Below are positions 7,010 to 14,627 of a DNA stretch of 18,657 nt, piece after piece. Position numbers and translations under genes: made by a program. The DNA is from Bacteroidales bacterium (GTDB lineage Bacteria; Bacteroidota; Bacteroidia; Bacteroidales; ML635J-15), in the NCBI GenBank assembly GCA_023228725.1, contig JALOAQ010000056.1, forward strand, positions 1 through 18,657, in the 5' to 3' direction. Every line of letters starts with the position of its first letter. Within the stretch, counting starts at the first letter, position 1. The notes under the pieces are model-generated. The model ran no database searches. It saw only the letters and a list, made by a program, of their open reading frames with translations, and was not told the DNA's origin.

Positions 7010-7020
7010 TAAACTGGACA
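6991..7020. promoter_or_regulatory. Perfect 30-bp palindrome, likely AbiEi operator
   Basis: Each half reads TGTCCAGTTTATTTG from the outside in and the two halves match with no mismatch and no spacer. It contains the -33 box (7006-7009) and ends 5 bp before the -7 box, so a bound protein would block RNA polymerase. AbiEi antitoxins are known to repress by binding inverted repeats at their own promoter. The palindrome makes both strands encode the same short peptide at this point, which is an artefact. Confidence 0.75.
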
Positions 7021-7127
7021 AAATGTTTTATAATTTGTATTTATTTGCAAAAAAGAAACTTGAGTTTAATAAAAAAATAATGTCTATTCATACTATTTTT
7101 ACTATACAATATATAATTAAATTTAAG

Positions 7128-8108
7128 TCAATGCTTCATTATTTCAGCAATCTTCTCAATATCTTGCTTTTGCATGCAATTAAAATGTTTTTTAGGACAT
7201 TTTTTAAATCCAATTTTTGAACAAGGACGGCATTTTAGGTTTTTTACTTCAAATATTTTTGATTTTTCGCCTGCCTGATAGGGAAACATGCCAAATTCTG
7301 GTATTGTATTGCCCCAAATAGAAATTATATCTTTCTTAAAAGCCGCCGCTATATGCATTAAACCTGTGTCGTGAGAAATAACATAGCTTGATTGTTCAAT
7401 AACTGAGGCTGATTGGTTTAAATTTAGTTTTCCACATAAATTTATACAATTTGAATTTTTAGAAATAATTATTTGTCCATTTTCAAAATCTTCTTTTCCC
7501 CCAAGTAAAATAATTGTTTTATCGATTTTTGAACATAATTCCGAAATTTTTTCCACAGGAAGTTTTTTTGTAAAATGTTGACCCCCAATTGAATAAGCAA
7601 TATATTCTTTGCTTGTAGTTTTTAAATAATCCGAAATATTTACTTTATCATTTTCAGGTATAAAATAATCTAAACCCTTATTATCATTATTAGCATCAAA
7701 TAGTTTTACTGTTTCAAAATATCTGTCAACTATGTGTATATCAGGAAGTTTGTTTTTCTTAAATCTTACCATTAAGTATTTTTCCCAATTTAGTTTTGGA
7801 AAAGAAAAATCCATGATTTTTAATCGGTTTTTGAAATGCCAAGTCCTTAAATTATTATGTAAATCAATTATATAATCAAAACCCTCGTCTTTTAATTCAT
7901 AAATACTTTCTTTGTAAGATTTTAAAACATGTATTTTATCTATATAAGGATTATTTTCTAAAATAGTTTTGTATTCTGGCTTTGTAAAGTAATGAACAAC
8001 AGCCCCTTCCACTTGGGTTTTTAAAGCTCTGATAATTGGTGTTGTTAGTACAATGTCGCCAATACTTGAGAAGCGTATTATTAAAAATTTTACTTGATTT
8101 TCTTGCAT
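7128..8108 (-). CDS. Glycosyltransferase family 9 (heptosyltransferase-like)
   Basis: The 326-residue protein starts with the GT9 signature FLIIRFSSIGDIVLTTPIIR (residues 8-27) and has the C-terminal donor-binding motif SHDTGLMHIAAAF, followed by ISIWGNTIPEFGMFPY. These place it with ADP-heptose:LPS heptosyltransferases, peripheral inner-membrane enzymes that extend the lipopolysaccharide core. The acceptor sugar cannot be inferred. The C-terminus is Cys-rich (CRPCSKIGFKKCPKKHFNC), as in many Bacteroidota GT9 proteins. The start codon lies 1 nt after the stop of the upstream lipoprotein gene, so translation is probably coupled. About 106 nt without features separates its stop from the AbiE palindrome. 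Confidence 0.9.
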   Translation of the reverse strand: MQENQVKFLIIRFSSIGDIVLTTPIIRALKTQVEGAVVHYFTKPEYKTILENNPYIDKIHVLKSYKESIYELKDEGFDYIIDLHNNLRTWHFKNRLKIMDFSFPKLNWEKYLMVRFKKNKLPDIHIVDRYFETVKLFDANNDNKGLDYFIPENDKVNISDYLKTTSKEYIAYSIGGQHFTKKLPVEKISELCSKIDKTIILLGGKEDFENGQIIISKNSNCINLCGKLNLNQSASVIEQSSYVISHDTGLMHIAAAFKKDIISIWGNTIPEFGMFPYQAGEKSKIFEVKNLKCRPCSKIGFKKCPKKHFNCMQKQDIEKIAEIMKH

Positions 8109-8109
8109 A

Positions 8110-8484
8110 TCATTCTTTTATTGGAATAAAAAATATTTCAACATCTCCATATCTTAAAGACATTACTTTTCTATTTAATTCAGTTATTTTAAATGTATTA
8201 TTACCAATTATTAAAAAATTAGAATCTTTACTAAGTTGCCATATTGTACTTACAATTTCGTTGTTTTCGTATATTTTTATAAGCTCATTATTTTCTTTAA
8301 AATAATATTTTGCGTTTTTTGTAATTAAAGTCTGATTTTCGGTATAATTGATAAAAGTTTTTACTTGCCAAGTACGTTTTGTAAGTAAATTAAACCTATT
8401 TTCATATTTATAGTCTTTTTGACAGGCTAAAAAAAATAGGCTTAGGAAAAAAGCAATAAAAACAATTTTGAACTTAGACTTCAT
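8110..8484 (-). CDS. Small lipoprotein, lipocalin-like
   Basis: The 124-residue protein has a lipoprotein signal (MKSKFKIVFIAFFLSLFFLAC; lipidated Cys21). The mature part resembles small Bacteroidota lipocalin-like lipoproteins: an early RTWQVKTFINYTEN stretch followed by repeated short beta strands (AKYYFKENNELIKIYENNE, STIWQLSKDSNFLIIGN, TFKITELNRKVMSLRY). The function is unknown. It lies 14 nt after the metallo-hydrolase gene and 1 nt before the GT9 gene, so the three are probably co-transcribed. Confidence 0.7.
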   Translation of the reverse strand: MKSKFKIVFIAFFLSLFFLACQKDYKYENRFNLLTKRTWQVKTFINYTENQTLITKNAKYYFKENNELIKIYENNEIVSTIWQLSKDSNFLIIGNNTFKITELNRKVMSLRYGDVEIFFIPIKE

Positions 8485-8498
8485 AAGTATTTTATTGT

Positions 8499-9338
8499 TT
8501 AAATTTCTAAAAATTTAATTGCTTCTTTAGCTCTAACTCCACGTTCTGTTTTTTCAACATAACAAGCCTCACAATAATAATCGTGTTGAAAAACTAAAAG
8601 CCAGTTTTCGTCTGCTGCTTGGTTTAAGATTTTTTGTTTTTCTTCTATGCTTGTTAGTGGAAATAAATCATAAGCCGAAACCCATGCCAATGGCACTGAT
8701 GCACGCGCAGGGATTAAATCTCCTGTAAAAAATATAGTTTTATCTTTAGTCCTGATAATTGGCAACATAAGTCCGGCAGTGTGTCCATAAAACAATTTTA
8801 ATTCAATTTCATTTGTAAGAAAAAATTCTTTTTCTATAATATTTAATTTTCCAGCTTCTTGAATAATTTTCCAATTTTCTGGCATGTACGAAGAGCGTTC
8901 TCTATAATTTGGATTATTTGCATTTTCAAACTGATCTTTCGACACATAAAACTCTGCATTTGGGAAGGCAATAAGTTTTTTCCTAGTGTTTTTGTCAATT
9001 TTTGTATTTCCACCACAGTGATCAAAATGTAAATGAGTTAAAACAACATCTGTGATTTGTTCAGGTAAATAGCCTTGTTTTTTCAAGTTTATTTCTAAAT
9101 TTTGACTATAATCTGTGAAATATAAATCTTTAGTTTTTTCTTCTGGTTCTTCGCCTATGCCAGTGTCAAATAAAATCACCCTTTTACCGTCATCAACAAG
9201 TATTGAGCGACATGAAGCAGCACACATATTATTTTCATCGCAAGGATATTTTTTTTGCCATATAATTTTTGGAACAACACCAAAATAAGCTCCTCCGTCA
9301 ATTTTAAATTCTGGTGTATCTAATATAATAATTTTCAT
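8499..9338 (-). CDS. MBL-fold metallo-hydrolase (AHL-lactonase-like subgroup)
   Basis: The 279-residue protein has the metallo-beta-lactamase motif THLHFDHCGG (His102, His104, Asp106, His107), a further His186 in YGHTAGL, Asp207 in FTGDLIP and His252 in VFQHDYY. This set is expected to bind two zinc ions. The early segment with LVDDGKRVILFDTGIGEEPE is typical of the soluble lactonase-like branch. No signal peptide is seen, so it is cytoplasmic. The substrate is unknown; a lactone or another ester is possible, and the family label does not establish quorum quenching. It is the first gene of a minus-strand set with the small lipoprotein and GT9 gene, and faces the coiled-coil gene across a 90-nt divergent promoter region. 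Confidence 0.85.
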   Translation of the reverse strand: MKIIILDTPEFKIDGGAYFGVVPKIIWQKKYPCDENNMCAASCRSILVDDGKRVILFDTGIGEEPEEKTKDLYFTDYSQNLEINLKKQGYLPEQITDVVLTHLHFDHCGGNTKIDKNTRKKLIAFPNAEFYVSKDQFENANNPNYRERSSYMPENWKIIQEAGKLNIIEKEFFLTNEIELKLFYGHTAGLMLPIIRTKDKTIFFTGDLIPARASVPLAWVSAYDLFPLTSIEEKQKILNQAADENWLLVFQHDYYCEACYVEKTERGVRAKEAIKFLEI

Positions 9339-9364
9339 TTTATTAAGTTATTAATTAAACTAGC

Positions 9365-9411
9365 CAAAAATAACAAAAACTTTATTATCATGGCTTTTTT
9401 TTATAATTTTG
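9365..9411. promoter_or_regulatory. Divergent promoter region
   Basis: Two -7 boxes face away from each other: TATTTTTG on the minus strand (9372-9365), 26 nt before the metallo-hydrolase ATG, and TAATTTTG on the plus strand (9404-9411), 17 nt before ATG 9429. The -33 elements are poor in both directions (TTTA at 9381-9384 for the plus-strand one). Confidence 0.4.
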
Positions 9412-9428
9412 CAAAAATTTTTTAATTT

Positions 9429-10340
9429 ATGACAGAAAATATTCAACAAGCGGATTTTAAGAAAAAAGATAGAACTACAAAAATTTTAATAATATTAATT
9501 ACAATTATGATTGTAGTAATTGGGGTTTTAGGCTTTTTTCTCTATGACCTTTCACAACAAAAGCAAGAAATTGTTATAAAAACACAAGAAGTAGTAGTTG
9601 AAAAAGATAATTTGCGTAAGCAGTTGACAGATCTTTTAGACGATTATGATGATTTAAACTCGTCTAATGACAGTTTAAACGCTGAAATTTTACGTGAAAA
9701 AGAACATATTGCTGAATTGATAAAAGAACTTGACGGCGTTAAAAATTATAATTATAGTATTCAGCAAAAATATGAAAAAGAGCTTTCTTCTTTAAGAAAA
9801 ATCATGAGAGATTATGTTTATCAAATTGATAGTTTAGATCAGCTAAATAAACATTTAATTGCAGAAAATATTCATATAAAAGACGAACATTCCCGAATTA
9901 AGAATGAAATGGATGAGGTTGTAGAAAAAAATGATGAATTAGAATTAGTTATTTCTGGGGCAAGTGTTGTAAAAACCTCTCATATAAGCGTAAAATTTTT
10001 AAATAAAAGAGGAAAAGAAACAGCAAAATCAAGAAAAGTTGAAAGATTGCAAACTAATTTTACTTTAGTAGCTAATGATTTAGCTGAAAGTGGTCCACGA
10101 AAAGTGTATTTAAGGATTATTAGACCTGATGGATATACATTTTCTAATGGGCAAACTTTTGATTATGCTTCTAAAAAAATAACTTATACGGCTTATCGAG
10201 ATATTGTTTATGAAAAGCAAAACTTAGATGTTGTAATATATTATGATGTAAACGAAACTTTGGTGCTAGGAAAATATATTATAGAATTGTATATGGACGC
10301 AAACAAAATTGGTGAAAGCTTTTTTACTATTGAAAAATAA
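9429..10340 (+). CDS. Membrane-anchored coiled-coil protein of unknown function
   Basis: The 303-residue protein has a short cytoplasmic N-terminus (MTENIQQADFKKKDRTTK), one transmembrane helix (about 19-42), then a long coiled coil (about 45-172) rich in Glu, Lys, Leu and Asn heptads. A beta-rich C-terminal domain (about 180-303) carries HISVKFLNKRGKETAKSRKVE, RKVYLRIIRPDGYTFSNGQ and GKYIIELYMDANKIGESFF. Genes with this layout occur next to DUF4271 in Bacteroidota and are sometimes misnamed as chromosome-partitioning proteins. I do not recognise a characterised function. The likely topology puts the coiled coil and beta domain in the periplasm. The next gene starts 5 nt later. Confidence 0.7.
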   Translation: MTENIQQADFKKKDRTTKILIILITIMIVVIGVLGFFLYDLSQQKQEIVIKTQEVVVEKDNLRKQLTDLLDDYDDLNSSNDSLNAEILREKEHIAELIKELDGVKNYNYSIQQKYEKELSSLRKIMRDYVYQIDSLDQLNKHLIAENIHIKDEHSRIKNEMDEVVEKNDELELVISGASVVKTSHISVKFLNKRGKETAKSRKVERLQTNFTLVANDLAESGPRKVYLRIIRPDGYTFSNGQTFDYASKKITYTAYRDIVYEKQNLDVVIYYDVNETLVLGKYIIELYMDANKIGESFFTIEK

Positions 10341-10345
10341 ACTTT

Positions 10346-11053
10346 ATGCCAGATAATGCTTTTTTGCAAATTCTAGATAGTAATATGCCTGTAATCACAA
10401 GAAATTTTGATTATAACTATCTGATTTTAAGCATTATCGCATTTGTGGTTTTTGTTTTACTTATAATAAGCAATTTAATAGCTCAAAACTATTTTAAAAA
10501 TTTAATTATTACTACAATTAGATTTGAAGCCTTGCAAAAGATTAAACAAGAATCCGGACTTAGCGTATTCATAAGTTTTCTAACAACCAGTATATCAGGT
10601 TTAAATATCGCTGCAAGTATTATGATGATAATAAGTTATTATAAATTTCAGTTATTTAATATTACAAATAGCTTAGTATTAATTTCGATTTTAATAATTG
10701 CTGTTTTATTTTATTTTATATTTTTTAAAACTAATTTAATCTTATTAGGAAATTTAACTTTGCACAAATCTTATGCTACAAATTATGGTTTAATAAAATT
10801 TAATAATATTAAAGCACTTTCTATATTTTTATTGCCATTATTTTTGCTATTTCCATTCGTTGGCGAAAAAACACAGCAAAGCCTTGTTATTATTGCGTTT
10901 TCGATACTGTTATTAATGCTTATTATAAATATAATTTCCTTTTTTATTTATTTAATCAAGATAAAATTTTTTAATCACTACTCAATTTTGTATTTTTGCA
11001 CTTTGGAAATTTTACCTTTACTTATTGTTTTTAAGTTAATTGGTATGTGGTAG
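10346..11053 (+). CDS. DUF4271 family integral membrane protein
   Basis: The 235-residue protein has about six hydrophobic segments (roughly 25-48, 72-95, 105-135, 155-171, 177-205, 212-234). The ending FCTLEILPLLIVFKLIGMW and the motif TTIRFEALQKIKQESGLS support the DUF4271 call. The conserved position directly before hemD strengthens it. No function is known for the family. Only 25 nt separate it from hemD, so the two are probably co-transcribed. Confidence 0.8.
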   Translation: MPDNAFLQILDSNMPVITRNFDYNYLILSIIAFVVFVLLIISNLIAQNYFKNLIITTIRFEALQKIKQESGLSVFISFLTTSISGLNIAASIMMIISYYKFQLFNITNSLVLISILIIAVLFYFIFFKTNLILLGNLTLHKSYATNYGLIKFNNIKALSIFLLPLFLLFPFVGEKTQQSLVIIAFSILLLMLIINIISFFIYLIKIKFFNHYSILYFCTLEILPLLIVFKLIGMW

Positions 11054-11078
11054 TAATTATAAAGATAATTTAAGAAGA

Positions 11079-11822
11079 ATGAAAATAAAAACTATACTTA
11101 TTTCTCAACCAAAACCAGAAACAGAAAAGTCTCCTTATTTTGATATTTCTAAAAAGTATAATGTTAAAATTGATTTCCGCCCTTTTATACAGGTCGAAGG
11201 AATTCCGGCAAAAGAATTAAGACGTGCAAAAGTCGATTTATGCTCACACACTGCTATCATTTTTAATAGTAGGGTAGCCATTGATCATTATTTTAGAGTT
11301 TTAGAAGAATTAAAAATCAGTATAAATGATGAATGGAAATATTTTTGTTATTCTGAATCTATAGCTTTTTATTTGCAGAAATATATAATATATCGTAAGC
11401 GAAAAATTTTTTACGGAAATGGTAGGTTTAATGATTTAATGGAAAGTATTAAAAGATTTCCTAACGAAAATTATCTTGTGCCACTAAGCGAAGTACATAA
11501 AAATGAAATTCCTTTTAGTTTAGATAAAGCCAATATAAAATACTCAAAAGCAATTTTATACAAAACCGTAAGTGCTGATTTATCCGATTTGAGCGATGTG
11601 AATTATGATGTTTTAGTTTTCTTTAGTCCTGCAGGCGTCAGCTCTTTATTGCATAACTTTCCTGATTTTAGTCAAAATGGAACTTGTATCGGTGCTTTTG
11701 GAACTGCTACGGCAAAGGCTGTAGAAGATTTAAACCTAAGACTAGACCTTTGTGCTCCTACTCCCGAAACTCCGTCTATGACAGCAGCTTTGGAGGAGTT
11801 TATCAAAATCAGAAATAAGTAA
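11079..11822 (+). CDS. hemD: Uroporphyrinogen-III synthase
   Basis: The start is taken as ATG 11079 (247 residues) because MKIKTILISQPKPETEKSPY matches the family start; the frame opens 39 nt earlier without similarity. The enzyme cyclises hydroxymethylbilane with inversion of ring D to uroporphyrinogen III, a cytosolic step of haem and sirohaem synthesis. The Bacteroidota pattern is clear: YFDISKKYNVKIDFRPFIQV, then AIIFNSRVAIDHYF, FFSPAGVSSLLHNFPDF and GAFGTATAKAVEDLNLRLDL. The context DUF4271, hemD, rnpA, S41 peptidase is the usual one in this phylum. rnpA follows after about 20 nt. Confidence 0.9.
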   Translation: MKIKTILISQPKPETEKSPYFDISKKYNVKIDFRPFIQVEGIPAKELRRAKVDLCSHTAIIFNSRVAIDHYFRVLEELKISINDEWKYFCYSESIAFYLQKYIIYRKRKIFYGNGRFNDLMESIKRFPNENYLVPLSEVHKNEIPFSLDKANIKYSKAILYKTVSADLSDLSDVNYDVLVFFSPAGVSSLLHNFPDFSQNGTCIGAFGTATAKAVEDLNLRLDLCAPTPETPSMTAALEEFIKIRNK

Positions 11823-11843
11823 TAATTGAGTGCATGTTTAGTA

Positions 11844-12254
11844 ATGAGTAAGCTCAATAATAATTTTAAGCGAAAATCTTTTTTAAAACTAAAATCAGAA
11901 ATTCAAACTCTATTTTATAAAGCAAAAAAAATTAAAAATCCCAATTTTAGACTTTTATATTATTTTGAATTTAATTCTCAACAATCAGGCTTAAAATTGT
12001 TTGTGTCAGCACCAAAAAAGTTTTTAAAATCAGCGGTAAATAGAAATACTGCCAAAAGAAGGTTTAAAGAAGCTTTTAGGCAGAATTGTCATCAATTAAA
12101 AGAAATTTCTGAGACATATAATATCAAAATTTTTATTGGTATTATTCAAAACAATTCAAGCTTAATAAAATATAGTGATATCGAAAAGGATTTAATTTTA
12201 TCTTTACAAAAAATTTACATAGAAATATATGAAAAACTTGAACAAAATTCTTAA
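11844..12254 (+). CDS. rnpA: Ribonuclease P protein component
   Basis: The start is set at ATG 11844 (136 residues); a TTG at 11826 would add six residues with no family support. RnpA is the basic protein subunit of RNase P, which matures tRNA 5' ends by helping the catalytic RNA bind precursor tRNA. The diagnostic RNR motif is present as SAVNRNTAKRRFKEAFRQ (about 63-80), after a basic N-terminus (MSKLNNNFKRKSFLKLK) and the strand LKLFVSAPKK. The gene overlaps the following S41 peptidase gene by 26 bp in a different frame. It is far from the dnaA-rpmH context seen in many other bacteria, which is normal for this phylum. Confidence 0.85.
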   Translation: MSKLNNNFKRKSFLKLKSEIQTLFYKAKKIKNPNFRLLYYFEFNSQQSGLKLFVSAPKKFLKSAVNRNTAKRRFKEAFRQNCHQLKEISETYNIKIFIGIIQNNSSLIKYSDIEKDLILSLQKIYIEIYEKLEQNS

Positions 12255-13908
12255 AACTTTAAAAACCAATTTAAGCACTGTGCTTATTGTTTTAATTTTG
12301 CTTTTAAGTTCATTTACTTTAACAACTGACAAGGATTTGAATTTTGAAACAGTTAAAAATTTAGATATTTTTTATTCTGTATATAAGGAATTAAATCTTT
12401 ATTATGTTGACCCTATTCAGCCTGGTGATATTATTAAAACTGGAATAGATGCCATGCTAAAGAGTTTAGATCCATATACGGTTTATATTCCTGAATCAAA
12501 AATTGAAGACGTAAAGTTTATGACTACAGGACAGTATGGCGGTATTGGCTCTGTAATTAGAAAAAGTGGTGATTATATTGTAATTGTCCAGCCTTATCAG
12601 GATTCCCCTTCGGATAAAGCAGGATTGCTCCCGGGCGATATAATTTTAGAAATTAGTGGTAAAAGCATGAAAGGTGCTGAGGCTGATGAGGTTTCAGAAT
12701 TATTAAGGGGTGAACCTAATACTAAAGTAAAACTTAAAGTAAAACGCTTTGGTGAAGATAAAAATTTAGATTTTGAGTTTAATAGAGAGAAAGTTAAATT
12801 AAAATCAGTGCCTTATTATGGAATGCTTGAAGAAGGTATTGCTTATATTTCATTAAGTGATTTTACAAATACTGCCTATAAGGAAGTTAAAGAAGCATAT
12901 GATAGTTTAAAAGCAGAAAATAATCTTAAAGGAATTATTATCGATTTACGTGCTAATCCCGGTGGTTTGTTGATTGAAGCTGTGAAAATTTGTAATATGT
13001 TTATTCCTAAAGGTGAGGTAATCGTTAGCACTAAAGGAAAGGTTGCACAATGGGATAATATATATAAAGCAACAGTAGAACCAATTGATAAAGATATTAA
13101 AATAGCAGTAATTGTTAATTCTAGCTCTGCTTCGGCCTCTGAAATTGTTGCTGGAGCAATGCAAGACTTAGATAGAGGTGTAGTTGTTGGACAGCGTACT
13201 TTTGGAAAAGGTTTAGTGCAAACAACTAGAGAGTTGAGCTATAATGGAATTTTAAAAGTTACAACAGCTAAATATTATATTCCAAGTGGAAGATGTATTC
13301 AAGCTATAGATTACGCACATAGAAATGAAGACGGAAGTGTTGGAAGCGTTCCAGATTCACTAATTACAGAATTTAAAACTAAAAATGGACGTAAAGTTTA
13401 TGATGGAGGAGGTGTAAACCCTGATGTAGTAGTTCAACCTGAATATTTGAGTAATATTTCAGTGAGCTTGCTTATGAAAAATTTAATATTTGATTATTCT
13501 GTTTATTATAAATTTAATAATCCTAATATAGCAAGTGCAGATAAATTTGTTTTATCTGATAAAGATTATAACGATTTTGTAAATTGGGTTCAGGATAAAG
13601 ATTTTGATTATAAAACAAAAAGTGAAGATAATTTGAATAATTTAATCGAAAGTGCGAAAACAGAAAAATATTATGATGATATTAAAGATGAATTTGAAAT
13701 ACTTAGTCAAAAATTGGCTCATGATAAAAATAAAGATTTATACTTGTTTAAAGACGAAATAAAAGAATTGATTTCTCAAGAAATTCTGACTAAATATTAT
13801 TATGAACTTGGAGCTATAATCTATAATTTACATAAAGATACTGAAATAAAAGAGGCTTTAAGAATTATAAAAGATGATGAAGAGTATAAATCTATTTTAT
13901 TACCATAA
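12229..13908 (+). CDS. S41 family C-terminal processing peptidase (CtpA/Prc-like)
   Basis: The 559-residue protein has an N-terminal signal anchor (about 14-32). A short helical segment leads to a PDZ domain (about 100-175: GGIGSVIRKSGDYIVIVQ, DKAGLLPGDIILEISGK) and the S41 catalytic core (about 200-355). Visible are IIIDLRANPGGLLIEAV, the nucleophile motif NSSSASASEIVAGAM (Ser within 298-304) and the general-base Lys327 in QRTFGKGLVQTT. PDZ-controlled proteases of this kind trim or degrade periplasmic proteins and peptidoglycan hydrolases by recognising C-termini. The start ATG 12229 lies inside rnpA. The C-terminus (EALRIIKDDEEYKSIL) is normal for the family, so the repeat element beginning inside the stop codon has not shortened it much. 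Confidence 0.9.
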   Translation: MKNLNKILKTLKTNLSTVLIVLILLLSSFTLTTDKDLNFETVKNLDIFYSVYKELNLYYVDPIQPGDIIKTGIDAMLKSLDPYTVYIPESKIEDVKFMTTGQYGGIGSVIRKSGDYIVIVQPYQDSPSDKAGLLPGDIILEISGKSMKGAEADEVSELLRGEPNTKVKLKVKRFGEDKNLDFEFNREKVKLKSVPYYGMLEEGIAYISLSDFTNTAYKEVKEAYDSLKAENNLKGIIIDLRANPGGLLIEAVKICNMFIPKGEVIVSTKGKVAQWDNIYKATVEPIDKDIKIAVIVNSSSASASEIVAGAMQDLDRGVVVGQRTFGKGLVQTTRELSYNGILKVTTAKYYIPSGRCIQAIDYAHRNEDGSVGSVPDSLITEFKTKNGRKVYDGGGVNPDVVVQPEYLSNISVSLLMKNLIFDYSVYYKFNNPNIASADKFVLSDKDYNDFVNWVQDKDFDYKTKSEDNLNNLIESAKTEKYYDDIKDEFEILSQKLAHDKNKDLYLFKDEIKELISQEILTKYYYELGAIIYNLHKDTEIKEALRIIKDDEEYKSILLP

Positions 13909-14074
13909 AAAAGGCGGTGTCTCATAAGTGTCAAACTGCTTCTTTCAATATTCGGACTCAGTCTCGTACTTTTGTACGCTCCTTCGTCCTCAATTTCAGA
14001 GCCTTGCATTTTAACACTTTTGAAACACCTTAAAAGCTTATTGTTTTGAAAGTTGTTTTGACACAGCCTTTTTT
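13907..14074. mobile_element. MITE-like palindromic element between convergent genes
   Basis: Terminal inverted repeats lie at 13907-13921 (AAAAAAGGCGGTGTC) and 14060-14074, matching at 14 of 15 positions. A second, inner inverted pair lies at 13916-13939 and 14006-14029, matching at 20 of 24. Its midpoint coincides with a central perfect hairpin, CGTAC-TTTT-GTACG (13965-13978), whose arms extend imperfectly to GGAC/GTCC. The whole 168 bp can therefore fold as one long imperfect stem. It encodes no plausible protein. The left repeat begins within the stop codon of the S41 gene and the right end lies 12 nt from the stop of the facing gene. It could be a non-autonomous transposable element, and could also act as a two-way terminator. 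No target-site duplication was obvious. Confidence 0.6.
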
Positions 14075-14086
14075 GCGTTCTTGTTT

Positions 14087-14524
14087 TTACTTAGGTTGAA
14101 CTTGTTTTTGTTTAGGCTCTGGTTTTGGAATTGGAATTGTTCTTTTTTTAACATTTTTAACCAAGTCGATTTTTTCTAATGTTTGAGTAATAAGTTTAAC
14201 ATTATCTTTTTCATCTTTTACTTGAATAATAACTTGTTCTCCTACTTCACCTGCACTAATTTTCACAAAACCTGGAACTTTAGCTACTTGATTTTTTATT
14301 TTATCAACGCAAGCTTTCATATCCTCAGTGCATACAATACTAACCTCTAATTCTACAGGTTTTACACTAAGTTCTTTTTCTTGTTTTTGAACTTGTTGGT
14401 CTGCTTTAACTTTTTGAACTTGTGCGTTAGCAAACATAGTTGTTAAAAATACAACTACTAAAAATAACACTGTTTTTCTCAGAATAATAAAGATTAAATT
14501 AATATTTAGTAATATATTTTGCAT
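14087..14524 (-). CDS. Exported degenerate HMA-like protein
   Basis: The 145-residue protein has a long hydrophobic signal region (about 8-35, ending FLTTMFANAQ). A linker of repeated VQK units follows (QVQKVKADQQVQKQEKELSV). Residues about 56-125 have the beta-alpha-beta pattern of a heavy-metal-associated domain (VELEVSIVCTEDMKACVDK, VPGFVKISAGEVGEQVIIQV, VKLITQTLEKI). The usual CxxC is replaced by two cysteines seven apart (Cys65, Cys72), so metal binding may be altered or lost. The tail is rich in Pro, Lys and Gln (IPIPKPEPKQKQVQPK). It is the last gene after the CxxC-bearing HMA protein, with a hairpin and a possible internal promoter between them. A role as a partner of that protein is inferred. 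Confidence 0.65.
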   Translation of the reverse strand: MQNILLNINLIFIILRKTVLFLVVVFLTTMFANAQVQKVKADQQVQKQEKELSVKPVELEVSIVCTEDMKACVDKIKNQVAKVPGFVKISAGEVGEQVIIQVKDEKDNVKLITQTLEKIDLVKNVKKRTIPIPKPEPKQKQVQPK

Positions 14525-14543
14525 TATGCAATTTTTATGCCAA

Positions 14544-14576
14544 AAAGAAAGTGCTATTTATAAAAGCACTTTCTTT
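14544..14576 (-). terminator. Stem-loop between the two HMA-type genes
   Basis: A perfect 12-bp stem (AAAGAAAGTGCT paired with AGCACTTTCTTT) closes a 9-nt loop. On the minus strand it is followed by a T-rich TTTCTTTTTGG stretch, so it may end transcription of the upstream HMA gene. A -7-like TAACTTTG lies at 14589-14582, only 5 nt before the stem. In that case the stem would instead form the very 5' end of the next transcript. The two readings are not exclusive. Confidence 0.5.
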
Positions 14577-14581
14577 GGCTA

Positions 14582-14589
14582 CAAAGTTA
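14582..14589 (-). promoter_or_regulatory. Candidate -7 box upstream of the degenerate HMA gene
   Basis: TAACTTTG on the minus strand fits TAnnTTTG, but no -33 TTTG lies 19-21 nt upstream. Transcription from it would begin at the base of the 14544-14576 stem-loop. Confidence 0.25.
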
Positions 14590-14627
14590 ATTATTTTTTT
14601 AAAAAATAAAAATTTTATAATATTATA

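Noticed and set aside
6990..7220. Plus-strand frame of 76 codons starting in the palindrome
   Set aside because: It starts inside the palindrome at a non-ATG codon, mirrors the first residues of the antitoxin frame only because of the symmetry, and has low-complexity AT-rich sequence without family features.
8499..9338. Quorum-quenching lactonase as a firm assignment
   Set aside because: The zinc motif is shared by many MBL hydrolases, and nothing in the sequence or neighbours fixes the substrate.
13821..14009. Minus-strand frame of 62 codons across the palindromic element
   Set aside because: It runs through the end of the S41 gene and the repeat element, with no plausible domain; the repeat structure explains the region better.
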